64,000 bases of DNA from Deinococcus sp. JMULE3. GTDB lineage: Bacteria > Deinococcota > Deinococci > Deinococcales > Deinococcaceae. Location: the NCBI RefSeq assembly GCF_013337115.1, contig NZ_SGWE01000004.1, forward strand, positions 248,001-312,000. The letters run 5' to 3'. Below, piece after piece: positions 35,217 to 46,676 of the stretch. The first letter of the stretch is position 1. Every line of letters starts with the position of its first letter. Position numbers and translations under genes: made by a program. The notes under the pieces were generated by a model, which was given only the letters and a program-made list of their open reading frames with translations, was not told the origin of the DNA and ran no database searches.

Positions 35217-37997
35217 TTATTTCGTGTCGTACCAGTTCGGTCCGACGCCGACCTCGACGGCGAGGGGCACGGTGAGGCTGGCGGCGCCTTCCATGATGCG
35301 TCGTACGGTGTCGCTGATCTCCTCGGCTTTGTCTTCGGGGGCTTCGAGGAGCAGTTCGTCGTGGACCTGTAGCAGGAGGCGGGCGCCGGTGCCCTGGAGT
35401 TCGCGTTCCAGGGTGATCATGGCGAGTTTGATGATGTCGGCGGCGGTGCCCTGGATGGGCATGTTGTACGCGAGGCGTTCCCCGGCTTCGCGCAGGGTGC
35501 GGTTGGTGGCGACGAGTTCCGGGACGTAGCGGCGGCGGCCGTAGAGGGTTTCGACGTAGCCGTGCTGGCGGCCGAATTCGAGGGTGCGGTCGATGTACGC
35601 GCGGATGCCGGGGTACGTGGCGAAGTACGTTTCGATGAATCCGGCGGCGTCCGCGTAGGGAATGCCGAGGTCGCCCGAGAGGCGGTGGGCGCTCATGCCG
35701 TACAGCACGCCGAAGTTGACGGTCTTGGCGGCGCGGCGCTGATCGGGCGTGATGGTGCCCTCGTTCAGGCCGAGGACCTGCGCGGCGGTGCGGCGGTGGA
35801 TGTCCGCGCCGTCCTGGAAGGCCTGCTGCATGAGGGGGTCGTCGGCGATGTGCGCCAGGAGGCGCAGTTCGATCTGGGAGTAGTCGGCGCTGATCAGGCA
35901 GTGGCCGGGGTCGGCGATGAAGCCCTTGCGGATCTCGCGGCCGGTCTCGCTGCGGATGGGGATGTTCTGCAGGTTGGGGTTGAGGCTGCTGAGGCGTCCG
36001 GTGGCGACGGCGGCCTGCGCGAAGGTGGTGTGCAGGCGGCCGGTGCGGGGATTGACGAGGTTCGGGAGGGGGTCGAGGTACGTGCCGCGCAGTTTTTCCA
36101 GTTCGCGGTATTCGAGCAGGGCGGGGATGATGGGGTGCTCGTCCCGGAGGGGTTCGAGGGCGGCGACGGCGGTGCTGCGTTTGCCGGTGAGTTTGGTCTT
36201 CTTGCCGCTGGCGAGGCCGAGTTCGTCGTACAGGACGGCTTCGAGCTGGTCGCGGCTGCGGATCTGGAATTCGCGTCCGGCCAGCGAGTGGATCTGGGTT
36301 TCCAGGGTGCTCAGGCGCGCGCCCGTGGCGGCGGACAGGCCGCGCAGGTACTCGCTGTCCAGGCGCACGCCGCGCACTTCCATGCGGGCGAGGACGGCGG
36401 ACAGGGGTTTTTCCATGTCGTCGTACAGCTTGCGGCGGGTGTCGTCCAGCAGGGGCGGCAGCAGGTCGAGGAGCTGCCCGGTGATCGCGGCGCGTCCGGC
36501 GGCGTCATCGGGCCAGGGAACGTTCAGATACCGCTGACTAACGGCGCTCATGGTGGTGTTGGCGGGGTCGAGCAGGTACGCCATCAGCAGGGGGTCGTCG
36601 CCGGGTTCCACGCTGGTGCCGCGCACGCTGAGGTGCGTGGCGAGGGCCTTGGCGGCGGCGGCGGTGACGGTGCGCTGCGCCACGAACTGCGCGTCGTCCA
36701 CCGTGGCGGGGAACTGCTCGCGGAGTTTCGCGGCCGCTTTCTCCTGCTCCTTGCGGGCCTTCTCGGCGGCTTTCTGCTGGGTTTTGGTGAGGGGCGCGGC
36801 GGGTTCGTCCGGGCTGTCGAACAGGCCGCCGGGCTGGGCGTACACCTCGGCTTTGCGCCACTCGGTGGGTTCGGTGGTGGGCGCGGTGCGGACGGTGCCG
36901 GTCGTGCCGTCGAGTTCGAGGGTGGCGGCGTCCACGAGGGCGGCGGTCAGGTCGTCCTCGCGGGATAGGCGGTACCCCCAGATGACACCCTGCGCGGGGG
37001 TGCGCCACTCGGCGGTCTGGATGGTCAGGGCCGGAACGGCGGGCACGGCAGCAGCGTCTGGGGCGTCGTGCGGCGCGTCGCGGTGGGTGGTGTCATGCAC
37101 CGCGTCGGGGACGCTCAGGACACTCTCGATGCCGTCCAGGGCCGCCACGTCCCGCTTGATGGAGTGCAGGTCCAGCTCGGTCAGCAGTTCGTGCAACCTC
37201 TCCGGGTTGCCCGGCAGGCGGCCCGCGCCGAGCTGCACGTCCAGCGGGAGGTCCGTGACCATGCACGACAGCCGGTGGCTGAACTCCACGGCTTCCTCGG
37301 AATCGAGGAGTTTCTGGCGGGTCCCGTCCGGTTTCAGCGTGCCGGCCTTCGCGGCGGCGTAGATGCCCTCCAGCGTGCCGTACTCCTGCAGGAGTTTCGC
37401 GGCGGTTTTCGGGCCGATGCCCTTCGCACCGGGGATGTTGTCGCTGGCGTCGCCGGTCAGCGCGCGGTAGTCCACCCACTGCCCCACGGTCACGCCGTAC
37501 TTTTCCAGCACCTCGGCGGGGCCGATCAGGCGGAAGTCGTTCGTGATGACGCGCACGTGGTCGTCGAGCAGCTGGTACGCGTCGCGGTCGCTCGTGACGA
37601 TCCGGACCTGCATGCCGGTGCCCTCGGCCTTGCGGGTCAGGCTGGCGATCACGTCGTCGGCTTCATAGCCGGGTTCTTCGAGGCGGGGGAAGCCGATGGC
37701 GTCCACGATCTCGCGGATGCGGTTGATCTGCCCTGGCAGGTCGGCGGGCGTCTCGGCGCGGCCGGACTTGTACCCGTCGAACTGCTCGTGCCGGAAGGTC
37801 TTCACGGGCGGGTCGAACACCACGATGACCTGATTGCTGCGCTGCCGCGCGAGGCGCAGCGTGAGGCGCAGAAAGCCCAGGATGGCGTTGGTGGTCTCGC
37901 CCTGCCGGTTCGTGAGGGGCGGCAGGGCGAAGTACGAGCGGAACGCCAGGGCGTGGCCGTCGATCAGCACCAGGGTGTCGGGGGCGGCGGAGGTCAT
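35217..37997 (-). CDS. polA: DNA polymerase I
   Basis: A 926-residue repair polymerase. The 5' nuclease domain (about residues 8-300) has LIDGHALAFRSYFALP, the EEPGYEADDVIASL and TSDRDAYQLL acidic sites and GDASDNIPGAKGIGPKTA. The middle region (about 320-520) should be the 3'-5' exonuclease but lacks the DxE motif, and holds a Lys/Ala/Glu-rich helical insert near 402-432; proofreading is probably absent, as in Thermus. The polymerase domain has motif A SADYSQIELRLLAHI, motif B KTVNFGVLYG and motif C VHDELLLE. TAGAAT lies 7 nt before the ATG (38010-38005), supporting this leaderless start over one three codons upstream. It serves excision repair and Okazaki fragment processing. Confidence 0.97.
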   Translation of the reverse strand: MTSAAPDTLVLIDGHALAFRSYFALPPLTNRQGETTNAILGFLRLTLRLARQRSNQVIVVFDPPVKTFRHEQFDGYKSGRAETPADLPGQINRIREIVDAIGFPRLEEPGYEADDVIASLTRKAEGTGMQVRIVTSDRDAYQLLDDHVRVITNDFRLIGPAEVLEKYGVTVGQWVDYRALTGDASDNIPGAKGIGPKTAAKLLQEYGTLEGIYAAAKAGTLKPDGTRQKLLDSEEAVEFSHRLSCMVTDLPLDVQLGAGRLPGNPERLHELLTELDLHSIKRDVAALDGIESVLSVPDAVHDTTHRDAPHDAPDAAAVPAVPALTIQTAEWRTPAQGVIWGYRLSREDDLTAALVDAATLELDGTTGTVRTAPTTEPTEWRKAEVYAQPGGLFDSPDEPAAPLTKTQQKAAEKARKEQEKAAAKLREQFPATVDDAQFVAQRTVTAAAAKALATHLSVRGTSVEPGDDPLLMAYLLDPANTTMSAVSQRYLNVPWPDDAAGRAAITGQLLDLLPPLLDDTRRKLYDDMEKPLSAVLARMEVRGVRLDSEYLRGLSAATGARLSTLETQIHSLAGREFQIRSRDQLEAVLYDELGLASGKKTKLTGKRSTAVAALEPLRDEHPIIPALLEYRELEKLRGTYLDPLPNLVNPRTGRLHTTFAQAAVATGRLSSLNPNLQNIPIRSETGREIRKGFIADPGHCLISADYSQIELRLLAHIADDPLMQQAFQDGADIHRRTAAQVLGLNEGTITPDQRRAAKTVNFGVLYGMSAHRLSGDLGIPYADAAGFIETYFATYPGIRAYIDRTLEFGRQHGYVETLYGRRRYVPELVATNRTLREAGERLAYNMPIQGTAADIIKLAMITLERELQGTGARLLLQVHDELLLEAPEDKAEEISDTVRRIMEGAASLTVPLAVEVGVGPNWYDTK

Positions 37998-38121
37998 ACC
38001 CGCCATTCTACTGGGGACGTAATGAATTCCGGCGCGGGCAGCAGAACGCCGCTGCGGGCGTGAGGGCACAGGCAGCGGCTCGTGGATGGACTGGATTGTG
38101 AGTCGGGGTGGCGAGTTGGTG

Positions 38122-38259
38122 TCAGTCCCCGGCCTGGAGGTTGCGTAGGGGCAGGTCCTCCATCTCGCGGAGGATCGCGCGGTCCTCATGCGTCATGACC
38201 ACGAAGGACACGAGCATGACCAGGAGGGTCAGGGCGGCCATGATCAGCAGGAGGCTCAT
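38122..38259 (-). CDS. Tiny single-pass membrane protein
   Basis: A 45-residue reading frame: an N-terminal hydrophobic helix (SLLLIMAALTLLVMLVSFVV, residues 2-21) followed by a charged tail THEDRAILREMEDLP and LRNLQAGD. The composition is that of a genuine small membrane protein, not an antisense shadow. Spacing from CACACT (6 nt before ATG) resembles leaderless starts here. A perfect 9-bp inverted repeat (38303-38331) lies 44 bp upstream and may be an operator. Function unknown. Confidence 0.5.
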   Translation of the reverse strand: MSLLLIMAALTLLVMLVSFVVMTHEDRAILREMEDLPLRNLQAGD

Positions 38260-38302
38260 GGGTCCAGTGTGCGCCGCGCGCCCCGGCTGTCCATGACACG
38301 CG

Positions 38303-38331
38303 CCTCAAGGGGGCTGAAGCTGCCCTTGAGG
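38303..38331. promoter_or_regulatory. Inverted repeat upstream of the tiny membrane protein gene
   Basis: CCTCAAGGG, 11 bp, CCCTTGAGG: perfect 9-bp arms. Possible repressor site. It is an everted relative of the HAIR arms (CTTGAG outward), not a HAIR site. Confidence 0.4.
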
Positions 38332-38402
38332 GGAACTCTATGTATGAACGGGGCGTTCATCTGTGGCCGGACCGCATGACCCTGAGCCTGACTGGGCGCA
38401 TG

Positions 38403-38426
38403 AAAAAGCCCCGCGTCTGGCGGGGC
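38403..38426 (-). terminator. Intrinsic terminator (minus strand) after the DUF2227 gene
   Basis: Perfect 7-bp stem GCCCCGC / GCGGGGC with a 5-nt loop; on the minus strand it is followed by TTTTT (38407-38403). It lies 125 bp past the stop of the 38553-39068 gene. Confidence 0.8.
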
Positions 38427-38552
38427 GTCCCGTCCCGACTTCACCCGGCCGGGAGATGAATTGTGGGTATCCGGAGGGTATCCAGCCTACGTGAGTCCGT
38501 CATGCGCCGCGCGTGGGGACGCGTTGATCTGTGAACGTTCGGTGGGGGGCAG

Positions 38553-39068
38553 TTATCGGCGCCGGACCTTGCGGTAGCCCTTGCGCAGGCCGTGGTCGGG
38601 CCGGACGCCATCGGCGATCAGGTGTAGCCACTGACTGAGGTAGTACCCGATCAGGAAGGGCAGTACGACCTTCCACGCGATGGGCTGCGGGATGGTCGGC
38701 ATCTGCAGGTCCGGCGCGACGAACCGCACGAGCCCCACGATGAGCGCCGTGATCAGCGCGACGTACAGCAGGCGGGTCAGTGGGCCGATCAGCCAGCTGT
38801 GCGACCAGCCGCGGTGGCTGAACATCATCCCGTACGGCACCCACAGCACGCCCAGCACGCCCCAGTGGCGTTTGCTGTCCACCTTCCCCTCGGCGAGGTC
38901 GAGGTCCGGGGAGAGCAGGAACGTCCCGGCGGCGTACGCCAGCGTGAAGTTCAGCGCCTGGGCGGGCGTGACCACCAGCAGGTCCTGCCGGGTGGCGTAC
39001 AGGGCGCCGGCGGCCAGGACGCTGTACGCGGCGATGTTGATCAGGTTGTGCACTCGTCCGCTGGGCAT
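38553..39068 (-). CDS. DUF2227 metal-binding membrane protein
   Basis: A 171-residue protein starting MPSGRVHNLINIAAY, the hallmark of the DUF2227 family. Metal-binding residues sit in LLSPDLDLAEG near residue 52, RHWGVLGVLWVPYGMMFSHRGWSHS near 68-91 and QWLHLIADG near 146, resembling YdjM-type membrane-bound hydrolases with an HD-like metal centre. Three to four hydrophobic helices. The strongly basic tail (GLRKGYRKVRRR) is likely cytoplasmic. Physiological role unknown. A terminator is placed downstream. Confidence 0.83.
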   Translation of the reverse strand: MPSGRVHNLINIAAYSVLAAGALYATRQDLLVVTPAQALNFTLAYAAGTFLLSPDLDLAEGKVDSKRHWGVLGVLWVPYGMMFSHRGWSHSWLIGPLTRLLYVALITALIVGLVRFVAPDLQMPTIPQPIAWKVVLPFLIGYYLSQWLHLIADGVRPDHGLRKGYRKVRRR

Positions 39069-39205
39069 GCGCGGCCCATTGTGCCACTCCGCGCGCCGGG
39101 ATTCACGGAGGCGGCGCCGTCACCTCCGGACCATCACCTCTGGGCCGTCACCTCCGGGCGGGACTTCATGCGCCGTCAGGTTTCTTGCGGCATGCTGTGG
39201 CGTAC

Positions 39206-41281
39206 ATGACTCATCACTTCGGGAAGGCGGGACTGCTCGTGGCGGCGCTGGCCCTGACGGCCTGCGATCAGTTGAACCTGAGCGGTCTGGGCGTTCAGGA
39301 CCGCACGGTGGCGCTGGGGCTGCGCGCGCAGCAGGACGTGACGGTGCCGTTCACGGGCAGCTGGCGGATCACGGAGTACCCGACGTGGGTGCGGGTGTCG
39401 CGCTCGGCGGGCACCGGGGCGATCGCGCTGTCGGTCGCGGCAGTCCGGCAGGACGCGACGCCGGTGACGGCAGATCAGGCGCAGCTGAGCGGCGTGATCA
39501 AGGTCGCGTGGACGACCGGGAACGGCGCGACCGCGAAGAACGGCGCGGCGACGTGGGTGGTGACGGCGCAGCAGTACGAACTGACCGGGCGCGTGACCCA
39601 GCCGGTCGCCGTGACCGGAACGGACGTCGTCACGAGCGTGCCTGGCCCGGCGGCGGTCACGCCGGAAGCGCGGGGCGTGATCGTGAAGTACCGCGCGGGC
39701 CTGAGTGCCCAGAGGCTCGGGGCGTCCGGCGCACTGGGGCCCGAGGCCCGGAGCATCGAGCGGCTGCGCGCGGCGGGCCTGAGCGTGCGGCGGCACGCGC
39801 CGCTGGGCGAGAGGAGTGCCACGCTGGACGTCGCGGACGTGCCGGGCGCACTGGCAGCGCTGCGGGCCGACCCGGACGTGGAGTACGCCGTGCCGAACGC
39901 TGTGCTGCGCACCCAGGCAATGAACACACAGGCGCTCGCGCAGCCGGTCACGCCGACCGATCAGTTCGCGCCGCTGCAGTGGGCGTACCCGCTGCTGGGG
40001 TACGGCGCGGTGTGGCGCGACATGGAGACCGGCGCGTACAGCCGCGCGGTGACGGTCGCGGTGATCGATACCGGCGTGCGCTTCGATCACCCGGATCTCG
40101 CGGGGGCGCTGTGGGGGCCGGGCGAGGGCGCCATGGACGTCATCACGGACACGACCAACGGCGACGGGGACGGCGCGGACACCGATCCGACCGATCCGTC
40201 CGTGCCGGGGCGCACGACCGGCAGTCACGGCACGCACGTCACCGGGATCGTCGCGGCCCGCTGGGGCGAGAACAGCGGCGTGTGCGCCGGGTGCAGTCCC
40301 AGCGGCGTGGTGGGCGCCGCCTACAAGGCGAACGTGAAGGTGCTGCCAGTCCGGGTGATCGACGCGACCGGGAACGCGACCGAAGCGGACGTCTCGCGGG
40401 GCATCCGCTACGCGGCGGGGCTGCCGGTCACGATCGACGGCGTGACGTACCGCACGCCGCACGCCGCGCAGGTGATCAACCTGAGTCTGGGCGGCGCGAT
40501 CAGCGCGGCGGACGCGCAACCCATGTGCGAGGCGATCGCGGAGGCCCGCGCGGCGGGGTCGCTGGTGATCGCGGCGGCCGGGAACGGGTACGGCACGGCG
40601 CCGTACTACCCGGCGGCGTGTGACGGGGCGGTGGCGGTGGGCAGCGTGACCCTGTCGGGCGCGAGCGCGCCGATGCACTCGGCGTTCAGCAACGCGTACC
40701 CGCAGGTGCAGCTGGCCGCGCCCGGCGGGGCGGACCCTGGCAGCGGCGCGACCTTCAACGGTGGGACGTTCAACGGGGCGGCGTTCCCGGACATGATCCT
40801 GTCCACCAGCTGGAATTACAGCAAGAACGTCCCCATCTACGAGGCGGAGGTCGGGACGAGTCAGGCGAGTCCGCAGGTGGCGGCGCTGGCGGCGCTGCTG
40901 CTCAGCAAGGGCGTCACGAGCGGGCCGGACGATACACTGGCGCGCCTGCGCGGCACCGCGACGGACCTGGGCGCGGCGGGCCGTGACGACCGCTTCGGCT
41001 TCGGGATGATCAATGCGGCGGCGGCGCTGAACGCCCCGCAGGTGAGCAGCGGCCTGGGCGTGCGCGTGCAGAGCAGCCGCGGCCTGAGCTTCCAGCCGGC
41101 ACTGGACAGCACCGGGGCGTTCCGGGCGTTCCTGGGCGAGGGCACGTACCGGGTCGTGGCGGGGTCGGACGTGAACGGCAACGGCGTGTTCGGCGAGAGT
41201 GGCGAGACGAGCGACGAGCGCAGCGCGACCCTCTCGGAGGCGGCGCCGCGCGTGGCGCTGGGCGACCTCAGCCCCCGCTGA
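39206..41281 (+). CDS. Secreted subtilisin-family serine protease (lipoprotein)
   Basis: A 691-residue exported protease. The N-terminal signal ends in a lipobox-like LALTAC (Cys20), suggesting a lipoprotein. Residues about 25-240 include an immunoglobulin-like segment and an I9-like inhibitory propeptide (VIVKYRAG ... LDVADVPGALAALRADPDVEYAVPN). The S8 catalytic domain has Asp in VAVIDTGVRFDHPDL (near 290), His in GSHGTHVTGIVA (near 342), Asn in IAAAGNGYG and Ser in EVGTSQASPQVAAL (near 550). A C-terminal ~80-residue beta domain ends with DVNGNGVFGESGE, possibly calcium-binding. ATG 39206 is chosen because it gives the signal peptide. A strong hairpin terminator follows. Confidence 0.9.
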   Translation: MTHHFGKAGLLVAALALTACDQLNLSGLGVQDRTVALGLRAQQDVTVPFTGSWRITEYPTWVRVSRSAGTGAIALSVAAVRQDATPVTADQAQLSGVIKVAWTTGNGATAKNGAATWVVTAQQYELTGRVTQPVAVTGTDVVTSVPGPAAVTPEARGVIVKYRAGLSAQRLGASGALGPEARSIERLRAAGLSVRRHAPLGERSATLDVADVPGALAALRADPDVEYAVPNAVLRTQAMNTQALAQPVTPTDQFAPLQWAYPLLGYGAVWRDMETGAYSRAVTVAVIDTGVRFDHPDLAGALWGPGEGAMDVITDTTNGDGDGADTDPTDPSVPGRTTGSHGTHVTGIVAARWGENSGVCAGCSPSGVVGAAYKANVKVLPVRVIDATGNATEADVSRGIRYAAGLPVTIDGVTYRTPHAAQVINLSLGGAISAADAQPMCEAIAEARAAGSLVIAAAGNGYGTAPYYPAACDGAVAVGSVTLSGASAPMHSAFSNAYPQVQLAAPGGADPGSGATFNGGTFNGAAFPDMILSTSWNYSKNVPIYEAEVGTSQASPQVAALAALLLSKGVTSGPDDTLARLRGTATDLGAAGRDDRFGFGMINAAAALNAPQVSSGLGVRVQSSRGLSFQPALDSTGAFRAFLGEGTYRVVAGSDVNGNGVFGESGETSDERSATLSEAAPRVALGDLSPR

Positions 41282-41290
41282 TCCCATTAG

Positions 41291-41330
41291 GAGGAGGCCC
41301 CCACACCGTTTGCCGGGTGGGGGCCTCCTC
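41291..41330. terminator. Bidirectional terminator hairpin between protease and FemX genes
   Basis: Perfect 14-bp stem GAGGAGGCCCCCAC / GTGGGGGCCTCCTC, 12-nt loop. It serves the convergent pair 39206-41281 (+) and 41341-42405 (-). The core is the same as in the hairpin at 43508-43556. Confidence 0.8.
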
Positions 41331-41340
41331 TCTGTGGCGT

Positions 41341-42405
<1,065 letters not shown>

Positions 42406-42481
42406 GCGGGGGATTGTAGCAGTCTGCCCTGACCGCCGCGTGTGTCACGGTCTGGCCGCGCGGGGACGCTAGAGTGGCGGG

Positions 42482-43489
42482 GTGAAACAACTCCTGTTGA
42501 CTGCCCTGCTGCTGTCCGGGGCTGCCCTGGCCCAGACCGACACGACCGCGCCCGCGAGCCCGGTCACCTCGCCCGCCCCGGTCACGGCGCCCGCGAGCAA
42601 TGAGATGACGGCCGCGGTGATCGTGGCGCGCGTCGGGACGGTCAGTTACACGCTGGCGGACTACAACCGCGCGTTCCGGCTGGCGGTCGCGCAGGTCCTG
42701 AACGGGCAGGGGCTACCGTTCGAGGAGTCGTACCTCGCGCAGTTCGCGGATGCCCGCGCGGACTTCCTGAAGCAGTTCGCGCGGGACCGCGCCATCGAGC
42801 AGCTGGCGCGGTCGTCCGGCGAGGTGGACGCCGCCCAGATCGACGCGCAGGTGCAGGAAGCCCGAGCGGACTTCGAGTCCGACGCGGAATTCCAGGAGGC
42901 GCTGACCGCCACCGGGTACGCCAGCCCGGACGACCTGCGCGCCGAACTGGAACGCCGCGCGGTCGTGAACGCGTACCTGCAGGCGGTGCAGGACCGCTTC
43001 ACGTTCGGGGACGCCACCGTGGCGGCCATGTACACCCTGTACCGCGACGAGTTCCAGCGTGACCCGGAAGCGTGCGTGAAGCACATCCTGGTGCCCACCC
43101 AGGCCGAGGCGCAGGCCATTGCCAGGGACCTGGCGGGCGGCGCGGATTTCGCGACCGTCGCCAAGGCGAAGAGTCAGGACCCCGGCAGCGGTCCGCAGGG
43201 CGGCGACCTGGGCTGCTTCGGTCCCGGCGAGATGGTCGAGTCCTTCGATGCGGCCAGCTTCAGAGGACCGCTGAATCAGGTGCAGACCGTGCAGTCGCAG
43301 TTCGGCTGGCACCTCGTGCTCGTCACGAAGCGCACCGAGGGGGGGGTCATGCCGCTCGACGAGGCCGCGCCGCTGATCCGCGAGAAGCTGGCCGGTGACG
43401 CCGCGCAGAAGTACCTGGACGCCCAGTTCGTCCGCCTCGGCAGTGAGACCTACCCGGCCACGGTGACGGTCCAGCCCGCCGACAAGTAA
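42482..43489 (+). CDS. Exported parvulin-type peptidyl-prolyl isomerase (PpiC/SurA-like)
   Basis: A 335-residue protein with a signal peptide (residues 1-18, LLSGAALAQ), a SurA_N-like helical chaperone segment (about 45-195) and one parvulin domain (about 200-300) with VKHILVPTQAEAQAIA, ADFATVAKAKSQDPGSGPQGGDLG and SQFGWHLVLVTKR. It assists folding of exported or outer-envelope proteins. The GTG start follows a TAGAGT box (42470-42475) by 6 nt, a leaderless arrangement. A 20-bp terminator hairpin lies 19 bp after the stop. Confidence 0.9.
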   Translation: MKQLLLTALLLSGAALAQTDTTAPASPVTSPAPVTAPASNEMTAAVIVARVGTVSYTLADYNRAFRLAVAQVLNGQGLPFEESYLAQFADARADFLKQFARDRAIEQLARSSGEVDAAQIDAQVQEARADFESDAEFQEALTATGYASPDDLRAELERRAVVNAYLQAVQDRFTFGDATVAAMYTLYRDEFQRDPEACVKHILVPTQAEAQAIARDLAGGADFATVAKAKSQDPGSGPQGGDLGCFGPGEMVESFDAASFRGPLNQVQTVQSQFGWHLVLVTKRTEGGVMPLDEAAPLIREKLAGDAAQKYLDAQFVRLGSETYPATVTVQPADK

Positions 43490-43507
43490 ACCCGACAAGT
43501 CCACGGA

Positions 43508-43556
43508 GTGCAGGAGGAGGCCCCACCAGCTGAACCGGTGGGGCCTCCTCCTGCAC
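43508..43556. terminator. 20-bp perfect hairpin between convergent genes
   Basis: Arms 43508-43527 and 43537-43556 pair perfectly over 20 bp with a 9-nt loop. It lies between the parvulin gene and the convergent GNAT gene. It shares the AGGAGGCCCCAC core with 41291-41330. Confidence 0.85.
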
Positions 43557-43572
43557 TGGTCAGGGGGGCGGT

Positions 43573-44526
43573 TCAGGGCAGCGGTGCCCACCACCAGCCG
43601 CCCACGTCGTGCCGTCCGGCGCGCGTGGCGGCGTGCAGCGAGCCCCGGTTGCGGCCGTGGATGGTGCCGCTGAGGACCTGCCCAACTTCGGGGAGGTGCC
43701 GGGCGAGCAGGGTGCTCAGCGCCGCGCCCAGGCCGTGACCGCGTGCGTGTGGGGCGAGCAGGAGTTCCTGCACGACCTGCGCGTCCAGGCCCAGCTGCGG
43801 GTGCGCGAGGGTCCCGGCGTATCCGGCCCACTCGCCGCGCCAGTGGACGTCGAACATGGTTCCGGCGTCGATGCACTCCCGCAGGTCCTCGGCGGACAGG
43901 AGGCGGGCCTCGTGCGGGTGGTGGGGGTGGGCGGCGTCCACGGCGTCGTACGCGGCCTGCGCGTCGGCGTAGCGTTCGGTGGTCGTGGTGGGGACCAGGG
44001 TCAGGTCGTCCGGGACGGGGTGCCCGCGCAGGTTTCCCACGGGCGCGGCCAGCACGCGCCGGTCCGGGTCGAGGTCCGCCCAGTCGGTCATGGGGGCGGC
44101 GCTCCAGAAGCGCAGGCGCGGTGGGTGGAACGCGGCGTACGCGCGGGCGGCTTCCGCCAGCGCCGGGAGGTCGGCGTGCGTGACCGGGCGGTTGGTGACA
44201 CTGACGTCCACGAAGGGTTTCGTGACGTCCAGGCCCTCGAAGCGGATGCTGAGCATGGCGTGCAGGTCGGGGCGGACGGGCGTCCAGACGTTCAGGTAGG
44301 CGGGCGCGGCGGGTCCGGCATTCAGGAATTCGGCGCGCTGAGCGGCGAGGTCGAGGTCGGTGGCGAGTTGCACGTCGAACTCGTGTTCCTCGGTCAGGTT
44401 CCCGAGGCGGGCGGCGGGGTCCATCCACCCGTGCGTGGCGGGGTGCTGCGTTTCTAGGGTGAAGGCGGCCAGTTCGGCGGCCGTGGGCAGGTCGGTGGTG
44501 CCCGGCAGTTGGTCGGTGGTCGTCAC
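43573..44526 (-). CDS. GNAT-family acetyltransferase with two GNAT-like halves
   Basis: A 317-residue protein. The C-terminal half contains a GNAT core: VVQELLLAPHARGHGLGAALSTLLARHL near residue 260 (the R-G-x-G-x-A acetyl-CoA loop), TIHGRNRGSLHAATRAGR near 292 and a GWWWAPLP end. The N-terminal half looks like a degenerate GNAT repeat without the loop. The substrate is unknown. The start at 44526 (GTG) is supported by TAGCGT 8 nt upstream (44540-44535, minus), the same leaderless spacing as its neighbours; another GTG at 44559 has an AGGTG sequence upstream and cannot be excluded. Confidence 0.82.
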   Translation of the reverse strand: MTTTDQLPGTTDLPTAAELAAFTLETQHPATHGWMDPAARLGNLTEEHEFDVQLATDLDLAAQRAEFLNAGPAAPAYLNVWTPVRPDLHAMLSIRFEGLDVTKPFVDVSVTNRPVTHADLPALAEAARAYAAFHPPRLRFWSAAPMTDWADLDPDRRVLAAPVGNLRGHPVPDDLTLVPTTTTERYADAQAAYDAVDAAHPHHPHEARLLSAEDLRECIDAGTMFDVHWRGEWAGYAGTLAHPQLGLDAQVVQELLLAPHARGHGLGAALSTLLARHLPEVGQVLSGTIHGRNRGSLHAATRAGRHDVGGWWWAPLP

Positions 44527-44657
44527 TGCCGGACACGCTAGCGCCGCCCGGGCGGGCACGCTGCCGCACCTGGGGTCCGGGGGTCGGGCGCCCTGCTATC
44601 CTGGCAGGAACCTAACGAGCGTTTGTTCCAGCCTCTCCCCCGCCCCGGAGGTCCCCG

Positions 44658-46304
<1,647 letters not shown>

Positions 46305-46416
46305 GTGGACGGCAGCGCTGGAGAGGGGGCCCGGTCGGTGCTTCCTCTTCTTTTTGGTGAAGGGACGCTGGTGGGCGAGTGAAGGCGCGCCGCGCGGGCG
46401 GGCGCTAGGGTGCGGC

Positions 46417-46605
46417 ATGATCTCCGACACCGCGATCCGTGCCCGGCTGGGCGAGCAGGCCAGTTCCGACCGCGAGGTGGCCCTGATGCGCGACCTGCTC
46501 CAGGTCAGTGGCCGCACCCCGGACGACCTGAGTGACGACGAGTGGCTGCAACTGGTCGGGCAGATGGAGGCCCGGAAATTGCAGGACGACCCGAACATGA
46601 AGTGA
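46417..46605 (+). CDS. Small acidic protein, unknown
   Basis: A 62-residue hydrophilic protein (MISDTAIRARLGEQASSDRE ... LMRDLLQVSGRTPDDLSDDE ... MEARKLQDDPNMK), probably helical. TAGGGT (46406-46411) lies 5 nt before the ATG, a leaderless arrangement that supports real expression. No family recognised. It lies between the mutase and the lipid kinase on the same strand. Confidence 0.6.
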   Translation: MISDTAIRARLGEQASSDREVALMRDLLQVSGRTPDDLSDDEWLQLVGQMEARKLQDDPNMK

Positions 46606-46676
46606 CCCGCCCCGGCGGCTGAACCGGGTCAAGGCGGGCCGGTGGCGCGGGGCGCAGGCCTTATCCTGCTGGGATC

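Noticed and set aside
37998..38006. polA start three codons upstream (M-A-G-M)
   Set aside because: It would fall within the spacer between the TAGAAT box and the better ATG, which lies at leaderless distance.
38303..38331. HAIR operator for HspR
   Set aside because: The arms are everted (CTCAAG outward-facing) and spaced differently from CTTGAGT-N7-ACTCAAG, so it is kept only as an unassigned inverted repeat.
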